DNA of 31,818 nucleotides from a virus, in the IMG/VR virus record IMGVR_UViG_3300005253_000331, positions 1 to 31,818 of that record. One strand, given 5' to 3'. A model generated the notes under the pieces. That model was not told where the DNA came from, made no database searches, and saw only the letters and a list, made by a program, of their open reading frames with translations. Positions 1 through 5,988 of the stretch are shown here, in pieces (positions within the stretch are counted from its first letter, which is position 1; each line of letters starts with the position of its first letter). A program made the translations under genes and the position numbers.

Positions 1-1140
1 AAGAAGAAGACGGCACAGGAACAACCGGACAGCGCGGATTTGGAGCGGCGGATGAGCCGGGCGCGAAGGGGAAGAGAAGAGACACCACCAGCCCACCACG
101 ACACAGCAGCACCGGCTGGAGCGGCGGATCGCAAAAGGGAAAGGGAAGCGGACCCCGACCAGAAACCGGCACCGGTTGAAGAACCGACGCAAAAAAGAGA
201 CACACTAGCAGGAGAGACTGCCAGAGCGGAGGAAAGGACCAGGGCGTCAGCCCCGGACGCGCAGCCGACGGACAACGCCAGGCCGCGCGCCAGGGCGGAG
301 CGCACAACACCACCAACGAGAGGAGAAGAGGAGGAAGCAAGGGACCGGGACCCCCCAAACAGGACACGAGCCCCAGGGGGAAGGGAAGGGAGCGGGAAAG
401 GGGAAGGAGAAGGGGAGGGGGACATGGGAGACTAAAAAGCAAGACCAGACGAAAGGAGAGCGAGCCGGAAAGCGCGCAAACCACCGACCACAGACACCAC
501 ACGGCCGACAGACGGAGGCCAACGCGAAGACCCGACAGAAACCGGGACAGACACGGCCCAAAGACCGGCCCAACGGCGGAGGGAAACAGAAACACCACAA
601 CGACCGGCCCAACGCGCCGCAAAAGAGCCGGCGCGCCGAGGGCAGGAGAAAAGACACACCAACACCGCGCCAGAACGGGCGCGGCTGGAAGAGCGGGGGA
701 ACACACCACGCAAAGAGCCGGCGCGGAAAGCAGAGCGGGCGACGGGACCAAACGAGGGGAGACTAACCACAGCCAAACCCCAAACGCCCGGCGGAGCGAA
801 AACAACCGACCGGGGCAGTGAGAACGGCGGAGCGCACGGCAGGAAGGGAGGAAAGGCAAGAGCGAGAAAGGCCAACAAAGACAACCAAACACCAGCGCCC
901 GGCACCAAGGGGGGAAAGCGCAAAGGCGCGGGCTAGACCACGGGAGCGGGCAGCAAGCAGAGCACGGCGCGCCAAAGAGAACCGGCAAGCGCCAAAGAAG
1001 ACAAGCCCAACAACAAGCCTGCCACAGCGAAGACAGGACAAAGAAGAAACCACGGGGACAGAAGAGAAACCCAAAACAGAACTGACAACACCGGCAACGG
1101 AACCGGGGGGGGGTAGAACGGGGGGGTTTGACACGGAGCA
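1..1140. other. Thymine-depleted gene-free tract
   Basis: The plus strand has only about 23 T in 1140 bases (about 2 percent by hand count), while A, C and G are all common. Uninterrupted T-free runs include 434-685 (252 nt) and 248-424 (177 nt). All stop codons begin with T, and minus-strand stops need A, so long open frames arise here on both strands without meaning anything. The predicted peptides are low-complexity Arg/Glu/Pro/Ala (plus) or Ser/Phe/Leu/Cys (minus), with no visible domain. I therefore call no gene. The bias continues into 31736-31818 at the other end of the window, which is T-free. Function unknown. Confidence 0.85.
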
Positions 1141-1466
1141 CCTCACTAAAAGGGATAGAAGAAGGGTTGTGAACGTTAGCTAAGTATAGCACAAAACAGG
1201 GTTTGCGCGAGAAAAAAGATGAGGGATTGATTAGAAAAAGGAGAGGAAAAAAACGGGAAAACGGCAGGAAAGCCTGCAAAAAAGAAGGGCGCGGATCACT
1301 GGAGCGGGGCGGCGCCAGCCGAGAAAAAAGAAGGCGCGCCAGGCAGGTGACAGACAGAAGCACTCGAAGCACTCGAAGCACTCGAAGAAAAACTACTTGA
1401 AACAGATTAAAAAACAATACACCAAAAATAGGTGAATTGCATTTACGTAAGGGGTGGGAAAAAAAG
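1141..1466. other. Purine-rich intergenic stretch
   Basis: T returns gradually from about 1125, but the plus strand stays rich in A and G. The only open frame (from about 1203) would encode a Lys/Arg-rich low-complexity peptide containing the AAGCACTCG tandem repeat; I regard it as spurious. A TTGACA at 1128-1133 lacks a convincing -10 box at the right distance. Nothing else is recognised before the inverted repeat starting at 1467. Confidence 0.6.
1358..1387. repeat. 9-bp tandem repeat (AAGCACTCG)x3
   Basis: Three perfect head-to-tail copies of AAGCACTCG followed by a final AAG. The repeat lies in gene-free sequence at the right edge of the purine-rich region. It could arise by slippage or form a small protein-binding cluster; nothing chooses between these. 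Confidence 0.85.
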
Positions 1467-1588
1467 GTTAGAGATCGCAAAAAGATTAATAAAAAAAACT
1501 AACTTACTTGCAAAACGTCAAGTAAAACAGGCCTTTTTTTTACACCTTGTTATCGAAGGCTGTACTCCGCAACAATGCGATCTCTAAC
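1467..1588. ncRNA. Candidate structured element closed by a 13-bp inverted repeat
   Basis: GTTAGAGATCGCA at 1467-1479 is perfectly complementary to TGCGATCTCTAAC at 1576-1588, with 96 nt between. Inside lies a second hairpin, TTACTTG pairing with CAAGTAA (about 1504-1525), then a run of eight T near 1534-1541 that resembles an intrinsic terminator. The arrangement fits a roughly 120-nt structured RNA or a small inverted-repeat element. No known family is recognised, and transcription is unproven. Confidence 0.4.
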
Positions 1589-1670
1589 GGTGGCTAGAGA
1601 AAATAAGCTTAGATATTTTCCGCTTTTGTGTATAGGTAGGGAATGCTAAAGGTAAGGTAATGTCTATTGA

Positions 1671-1748
1671 ACAGGAAAGGCCAAATTAAGGAATACGGCG
1701 AAGCCGAAGGAAAAAGGAAGTATTCAGGTTGTGGGTTTTAATCTCCCA
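1671..1748. repeat. 78-bp dispersed direct repeat, copy A
   Basis: This segment matches 24653-24730 in the same orientation at about 66 of 78 positions with no gaps. Shared blocks include ACAGGAAAGGCC, CCGAAGGAAAAAGGAA, TTCAGGTTG and TCTCCCA. It ends 6 bp before the -35 box of the promoter for the small helix-turn-helix gene at 1814. The first 15 bases also resemble a segment starting near 31559, on the other side of the T-depleted tract. Role unknown; a binding or recombination site is possible. Confidence 0.8.
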
Positions 1749-1754
1749 AATAAC

Positions 1755-1783
1755 TTGACAGATTAGCTAATATTAGGTAATAT
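1755..1783 (+). promoter_or_regulatory. Sigma70-type promoter for the 1814 gene
   Basis: TTGACA at 1755-1760, a 17-nt spacer, then TAATAT at 1778-1783: near-consensus boxes at ideal spacing. Transcription would start near 1790, shortly before an AGGAG ribosome site and the ATG at 1814. It is one of the two clearest promoters in the window. Confidence 0.75.
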
Positions 1784-1813
1784 GGATAATAAACCAGAAA
1801 AGGAGCACACAAA

Positions 1814-2062
1814 ATGTTCGTACAAAAAAAGATCACATACGAAGAGGTGAAAATTGAAAGGAGTGAATTAATGAGCATGGCAGAAGCCGCCAGAGAATTG
1901 AAGATGTCCCAGCCCGGGATATACAGAGCAATCGAGCACGGTAGGCTGAGGGAAATAATCGACAAAGACCGGGAAGGCCAGCATTTTCGTCGTCTGGTTG
2001 TTCGGTCTGAAGTACAGCTGATGAAATTCGACCGCATACTGCGTGGTGTGATGGAGGCATAG
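1814..2062 (+). CDS. Small helix-turn-helix DNA-binding protein (MerR/excisionase-like)
   Basis: An 82-residue protein whose middle part (MSMAEAARELKMSQPGIYRA, residues 20-39, then IEHGRLREI) has the shape of the winged helix-turn-helix used by excisionases and MerR-type DNA-binding domains. The rest matches the usual 'wing plus positive C-terminal helix' layout. It likely binds phage DNA as a regulator or recombination directionality factor. Two starts have good ribosome sites: ATG 1814 (AGGAG about ten bases upstream) and an in-frame ATG at 1871 (AGGAG at 1859-1863), so two products could be made. It is a single-gene unit with its own promoter (1755-1783) and terminator (2122-2158). A second excisionase-like gene lies next to the attachment site at 26641-26844, so this one may be mainly regulatory. 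Confidence 0.75.
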   Translation: MFVQKKITYEEVKIERSELMSMAEAARELKMSQPGIYRAIEHGRLREIIDKDREGQHFRRLVVRSEVQLMKFDRILRGVMEA

Positions 2063-2067
2063 GAAGA

Positions 2068-2121
2068 AAACCACCACAAAAACCACCACAAAAACCACCA
2101 CAAACACCACCAAAACCACCA
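2068..2121. repeat. ACCACCACAAAA-type tandem repeat
   Basis: About five imperfect copies of an 11-12-bp unit (ACCACCACAAAA and shorter variants) fill the space between the stop codon of the helix-turn-helix gene and its terminator. The plus strand here has only A and C, echoing the T-poor region to the left. Confidence 0.8.
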
Positions 2122-2158
2122 AAGCACAAGCATAAATAAATTAATGCTTGTGCTTTTT
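2122..2158 (+). terminator. Intrinsic terminator after the 1814 gene
   Basis: AAGCACAAGCAT (2122-2133) pairs perfectly with ATGCTTGTGCTT (2144-2155) across a 10-nt AT-rich loop, and a T run ends at 2158. The stem has no mismatch. It isolates the small regulator from the sequence downstream. Confidence 0.85.
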
Positions 2159-2700
2159 GCTGTGAGATAAGCGAAACAACATGAGGAACGAATGGAAACG
2201 AATAGGGGTTTGGAGGATGTTTGGGAGTAGAAAACAGGTAATAGACTGGTTTTTGGTGGGATTTGGCCAGGATTGGAGCGAATAGGGCGCCAGACTGCGC
2301 GGCTGGGCTGCTTGTAGACTATGGGGTGCATGTAGGGAGGCCGTAAGCCCCGAGGTAGAGAAGGGTTTTCCCCTGCCGTGTTCTCAGGTGGGGGAAGGCC
2401 CGAAACGGACGAAGGCGCCGCGGACGACCGGACTTCGAACATGGAACAACTTGAGAAAGCAAAACATATTGAAAAACCTGCCTCCCGGGACATGGCCAGC
2501 TCGTGACAGCTGCAGACGGCGCCAATAAAGCTTATGAAGACAATAGAACTTGCAGATTTGGATAAAAGTAGGGATAAAAAAGGGGAGCTGGGATGGTTCA
2601 ATAAGATTAGTAAAGATTACATGAATTATAGAATGTGGTAGTATAACGGAATAATGCAATGAAAAGTGTAGCAAACTTACTGTGATGGAGGTCAATTTAT
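2159..2700 (+). other. 550-bp gene-free G-rich region, possible structured RNA
   Basis: No plus-strand frame here looks like a protein, and minus-strand frames are shadows running through neighbouring real genes. The stretch 2286-2530 is G-rich and contains local stems (for example CAGCT pairing with AGCTG around 2498-2514). A GGCGCC at each end could close a domain of about 240 nt. This is compatible with a large non-coding RNA upstream of the late operon, but I match no known class and could not fold it. Confidence 0.3.
2617..2644 (+). promoter_or_regulatory. Weak candidate promoter of the late operon
   Basis: TTACAT, a 16-nt spacer and TAGTAT lie about 70 bp upstream of the first late gene (2716). 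Neither box is consensus. The real late promoter may be elsewhere in 2159-2700 or need an activator. Confidence 0.3.
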
Positions 2701-2715
2701 ATAAGGAGGCTTGAG

Positions 2716-3048
2716 ATGGACGCTGTTTTATTAGCATCAATCGCTGGTGTGGTATTGTCGTTAGGTTTCTCGTACGTGCCGAAGCTGGCACCATGGTACG
2801 AAAAGCTGGGGAAGCGCAACGGCACGGATAACGGATTGCGTAAGCGCCTGGTGATGTTGGGTCTTTTGATCTTGACATCGGTAGGCGTTTATGGTTTGGC
2901 GTGCATGGGGTGGGGAATTGAATTTGGGTTGGAATTGGAATGTGGAAGAGCTGGAGTTTTCGAGTTGGCAAGAGCATTGATCCTGGCTGTGATGGCCAAC
3001 CAGTCAACGTATCAAATAACGCCAAAAAAGATAAGCAGAATTGGTTAA
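2716..3048 (+). CDS. Small membrane protein, putative holin
   Basis: A 110-residue protein with hydrophobic segments at about residues 3-20, 45-65 and 78-95, separated by basic loops (KLGKRNGTDNGLRKR). It ends in the motif ANQSTYQITP, which I associate with small membrane proteins of phage late operons. Size, topology and position two genes before an endolysin argue for a holin, which would form pores in the inner membrane at lysis. A strong AAGGAGG site lies six bases before the ATG. The stop overlaps the TTG start of the next gene. Holins share little sequence, so this is a context call; a virion-associated membrane protein is the alternative. Confidence 0.55.
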   Translation: MDAVLLASIAGVVLSLGFSYVPKLAPWYEKLGKRNGTDNGLRKRLVMLGLLILTSVGVYGLACMGWGIEFGLELECGRAGVFELARALILAVMANQSTYQITPKKISRIG

Positions 3049-3388
3049 GAAAGGGGCACAACCTGGTAACACCAACGCGCTCAAACACGGATTCTACAGT
3101 GGCCAATTCCAGGACGGAGAAATAGCAGATCTTGATGTTTTACTGGCAGACGGGCTGCAGGATGAAATAAACATGATGCGAGTGATGACACGTAGACTGC
3201 TGAAGCTGGCTGATGGTGAAGATACTATGGCAGAGCAAGCAAATATATTGGGCGTGTTGGGACTGGCGTCAACGCGGTTGGCTGGATTACTGCGCACTCA
3301 GAGGGTACTATCAGGCGAATCGTCTGAGGTTAAATCAGCGATATCGCAAGCGCTATCCGAGATCGTAGAGGAGATGAAAATAAGTTAA
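3041..3388 (+). CDS. Small-terminase-like / phage HTH-associated protein
   Basis: A 115-residue protein beginning with TTG. Its N terminus carries the motif KKGAQPGNTNALKHGFYS, common at the start of phage small-terminase-like proteins. The rest is helical, with acidic and Leu-rich stretches typical of an oligomerising domain. Likely role: recognition of phage DNA for packaging, although it is far from the large terminase (16945). It overlaps the preceding gene by 8 bases, and an endolysin gene follows after 2 bases. The motif also occurs in unrelated mobile-element proteins, so the function is tentative. Confidence 0.5.
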   Translation: MVKKGAQPGNTNALKHGFYSGQFQDGEIADLDVLLADGLQDEINMMRVMTRRLLKLADGEDTMAEQANILGVLGLASTRLAGLLRTQRVLSGESSEVKSAISQALSEIVEEMKIS

Positions 3389-3390
3389 CC

Positions 3391-4329
3391 ATGAAAGGGC
3401 TTGGGTTTTTGATCTGGAGACTGGAGAATATGCCGGCAGTGGATTGGCTGCTGCCGGTGCTGAAGGGCGTGGGCACCAAGTGGATCAGCATCAAGGTGGC
3501 AGATGGGGTATGGAAGTACAACCAGGTGGATGGAAGCAACAAAAAGCTAAAAGAATTCCTGAGGGCTGTTTCTGACGCTGGTATCGAGGTAGGGGGATGG
3601 CATTGGGTTTACCCTGAGAGCCCGGGTAAGCAGGGGGACCTTGCTGTGGTGCTGTGCAGAGAGCTGGGCTTGAAGCATTATCTGCTGGACGTGGAGTATA
3701 ACTGGAAAAAGTCGGGACTGGGAAGATCGGCAAACAAACTATTGGATAAGCTGCATGATGGTATGGAGGCTGTAGATGTGGGATTTTGTTCTTATCGTTT
3801 TCCTAATTATCATCGGGCTGTGCCTTATAGAGAATTCCTGGATCACGAAAACATGGAACTGATAGTGCCACAGCTATATTGGTTACTTGCGCATAACCCC
3901 GCAAAGCAGATAAGGCGAAGCCTGGCAGAATACCGAAAGATCAGCGACAAACCATTTATTCCAATCGGGTGCACATTTCCATGGGGAAACTGGGAACCAA
4001 GTGTAGAAGAACTGAAAGAATTTGTAAAAGAGGCCGTAAGTAGCGAGTTAAAAGCTTATGGGTTCTACTCACTAGACAAGATAGTGGAGGGCAAACGTTA
4101 CGATTGGCTGGATGCAATAGCCGGCAGTGTGCAAACAGAGCCAGGCAACAAGATCAGGATAAAGGTGGATAGACTAAATATTCGTAACTCTCCTAAAATT
4201 GCTGATGCTACAGACATAGGGAACTTGCATAAAGGCGCGGTGATGAATGTGTTAGAAAAACTTGACCCTAACTGGTATCGGGTCGAAGGGTACGTGTGGG
4301 TAAGAGGGACGGAACGTTTGAATGGCTGA
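3391..4329 (+). CDS. Endolysin: TIM-barrel glycoside hydrolase with C-terminal SH3 domain
   Basis: A 312-residue cell-wall hydrolase. Residues 1-235 look like a GH25-type lysozyme barrel: strands such as TKWISIKVAD and EVGGWHWVYP, and the acidic pair D100-x-E102 in HYLLDVEYNW at the position of the GH25 catalytic D-x-E. Residues about 252-310 form an SH3b-like domain (IKVDRLNIRNSPK...NWYRVEGYVWVRG) that would bind the wall. It would cut peptidoglycan at the end of infection after the holin opens the membrane. There is no signal peptide. The gene overlaps the portal start by 8 bases, which places lysis at the head of the late operon. The exact glycosidase family needs a profile search. Confidence 0.75.
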   Translation: MKGLGFLIWRLENMPAVDWLLPVLKGVGTKWISIKVADGVWKYNQVDGSNKKLKEFLRAVSDAGIEVGGWHWVYPESPGKQGDLAVVLCRELGLKHYLLDVEYNWKKSGLGRSANKLLDKLHDGMEAVDVGFCSYRFPNYHRAVPYREFLDHENMELIVPQLYWLLAHNPAKQIRRSLAEYRKISDKPFIPIGCTFPWGNWEPSVEELKEFVKEAVSSELKAYGFYSLDKIVEGKRYDWLDAIAGSVQTEPGNKIRIKVDRLNIRNSPKIADATDIGNLHKGAVMNVLEKLDPNWYRVEGYVWVRGTERLNG

Positions 4330-5683
4330 CCCATTAAGAATTAGGATCGCAAAATGGATAGCCGGAAGCAAAAACGGTGCGCTGGCTTCGGTGACGGCGA
4401 AGGTCGACGATTCTGCTGGGTGGGCTTCGTTGACTGGACGTCCGCACGATTACGAACAGTCGAAGATCATGGAGTTGTACGAAGACGCTTTAACTGCCTG
4501 GCGAAAGAACCCAATAGCCTGGAGGATAGTGTCTATTACGACTGATTACCTGGTGGGAGACAAGTTCCAGATATCGTCATCAAACCGTAATATGAACAAG
4601 TTCATAGCGGAATTTTGGAACCATCAGAAAAACAACATCGATTTGAGACTGGAGGGGATGAGTGACGAACTGGCCCGAGCTGGAGACTTATTTATTGCAC
4701 TATTCCAGAACGACCAGGATGGGATGAGCTACATCCGATTTGTTACCAAAGACCGGATACAAAAGATAGAGACTGCGGAAAACGATTGGGAAGTCGAGAT
4801 TGCTTATTACGAAATGCAGAATACTGGAGAACCACGAAAGTGGCTATCACCCGTACACCCCGATGCCAAGGACGCTAACGTGATAATGATGCACTACAGC
4901 ATCAACAAGCCTATAGGTGCACTGATGGGGGAAGGTGACTTGACCACCATGATACCCTGGCTGCTGCGGTACAGTCGGATGTTGGAAGACCGGGTAAGAC
5001 TGCATTGGGCCATACGTGCGTTTCTGTGGATCGTGACTGTGCCCACCAACAAGGTAAAGGAGAAACGAGAGCAATATCGGGTGCCTCCTGAATCAGGGTC
5101 CATAGTCGTGAAAGACGAAAGCGAGAAATGGGAATCTGTAACTCCATTGCTACGAGGGGCTGACGCCTCGCATGACATGAAATCGGTAAGAGGGATGATA
5201 GATGCCGGCAGTGGGTACCCTCCACACTGGCGTGGTGAGAGTGGAGATGCGAACCTGGCTACGGCTACTGCAATGCAGACTCCTACAGAACGTCACTTAC
5301 TGCGCCGGCAGAGATATTTTGGTTACATTTTGCAGGACATCATATACCAGGCTTACCAGCGCGCGGTGATGAAGGGAAGGATAAGGAAACTATCGACAAG
5401 CGATTACTCGAAGCTGTTCACCATGGACGTACCGGATATACGGCGATCTGACAACGAAGCTCTAGCAAAATCGGCCAAGAGTCTGGCCGATGCATTCAAG
5501 ATAATGGGAGGACAACTACCGGGTAAGAGCGAGACTTTCACCCGGCTGCTGATGAAACTGGTATTTAGAAATGCTGGTGAACCACAGGCAGAAAAGGTAA
5601 TAGACGATATTTTTAATGAGGCCAAGCTGGACAAAACCGAAAGCGAGCCCGAGGAAGAAGAGAAAGAGGAGAAAGAAGAATGA
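4322..5683 (+). CDS. Phage portal protein
   Basis: A 453-residue protein of typical portal size, followed by capsid genes. The N-terminal half (TAWRKNPIAWRIVSITTDYL, then LARAGDLFIALF) shows the helical wing region seen in many portals. The middle has the SGYPPHWRGESGDANLATATA stretch followed by a long helix, matching the stem/crown part. The C terminus is strongly acidic (EPEEEEKEEKEE). Twelve copies normally form the ring through which DNA enters the head and to which the terminase docks. It overlaps the endolysin by 8 bases and the next gene by ATGA. Confidence 0.8.
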   Translation: MADPLRIRIAKWIAGSKNGALASVTAKVDDSAGWASLTGRPHDYEQSKIMELYEDALTAWRKNPIAWRIVSITTDYLVGDKFQISSSNRNMNKFIAEFWNHQKNNIDLRLEGMSDELARAGDLFIALFQNDQDGMSYIRFVTKDRIQKIETAENDWEVEIAYYEMQNTGEPRKWLSPVHPDAKDANVIMMHYSINKPIGALMGEGDLTTMIPWLLRYSRMLEDRVRLHWAIRAFLWIVTVPTNKVKEKREQYRVPPESGSIVVKDESEKWESVTPLLRGADASHDMKSVRGMIDAGSGYPPHWRGESGDANLATATAMQTPTERHLLRRQRYFGYILQDIIYQAYQRAVMKGRIRKLSTSDYSKLFTMDVPDIRRSDNEALAKSAKSLADAFKIMGGQLPGKSETFTRLLMKLVFRNAGEPQAEKVIDDIFNEAKLDKTESEPEEEEKEEKEE

Positions 5684-5988
5684 GCGAAGACAACAGTTTC
5701 GAACAATGGTGCATCATAGAGTTATTTGGTCATCAGGTAATAGCTGGAATGGTGACACAGCAAGCGGTTGGAAGCGCTGCGCTTATAAGGGTTGACGTGC
5801 CTGAAACCGAGGATCATCCAGCATTTACCAGGTTTTACGGTCTTGGCGCCATATACAGCATTACGCCGGTGAGTGAAGAGGTGGCAAAGGTGGCGGTGAA
5901 GGAATTCAGGCCCAAGCCGGTGAATGTATATATGCCGCAATTGGTTGAAAAAACACACAGACAAGATGAGGATGGATATGCCGAATAA
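5680..5988 (+). CDS. Conserved phage-type protein of unknown function
   Basis: A 102-residue protein beginning MSEDNSFEQWCIIELFGHQV and containing FTRFYGLGAIYSITPVSEEV. I recognise this pattern from uncharacterised proteins in phages and prophages but know no function. It is predicted to be mostly beta with no membrane segment. The start overlaps the portal stop (ATGA) behind a GAGGAG site, so it is translationally coupled. The end overlaps the chosen start of the protease-capsid gene by 11 bases. Lying between portal and capsid, it may act in head assembly. Confidence 0.65.
   Translation: MSEDNSFEQWCIIELFGHQVIAGMVTQQAVGSAALIRVDVPETEDHPAFTRFYGLGAIYSITPVSEEVAKVAVKEFRPKPVNVYMPQLVEKTHRQDEDGYAE

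Noticed and set aside
40-435. Long open frames on both strands in the first 1.2 kb (40-435 and 818-1183 plus; 247-657, 432-923 and 763-1146 minus)
   Set aside because: Stops need T on the plus strand and A on the minus strand, both nearly absent, so open frames are expected by composition. Products are low complexity and starts lack ribosome sites.
1-1140. Diversity-generating retroelement as cause of the T-poor tract
   Set aside because: No reverse transcriptase, template repeat or variable gene copy is visible in the window; left only as one possible mutational analogy.
1203-1400. 65-codon plus-strand frame rich in Lys/Arg
   Set aside because: Purine-rich DNA and a 9-bp tandem repeat explain it; no domain and no clear ribosome site.
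1738-2601. 287-codon minus-strand frame, and a 240-codon frame at 2384-3106
   Set aside because: They run opposite to the 1814 and 2716 genes and through the terminator and tandem repeat; the protein sequence looks like antisense by-product.
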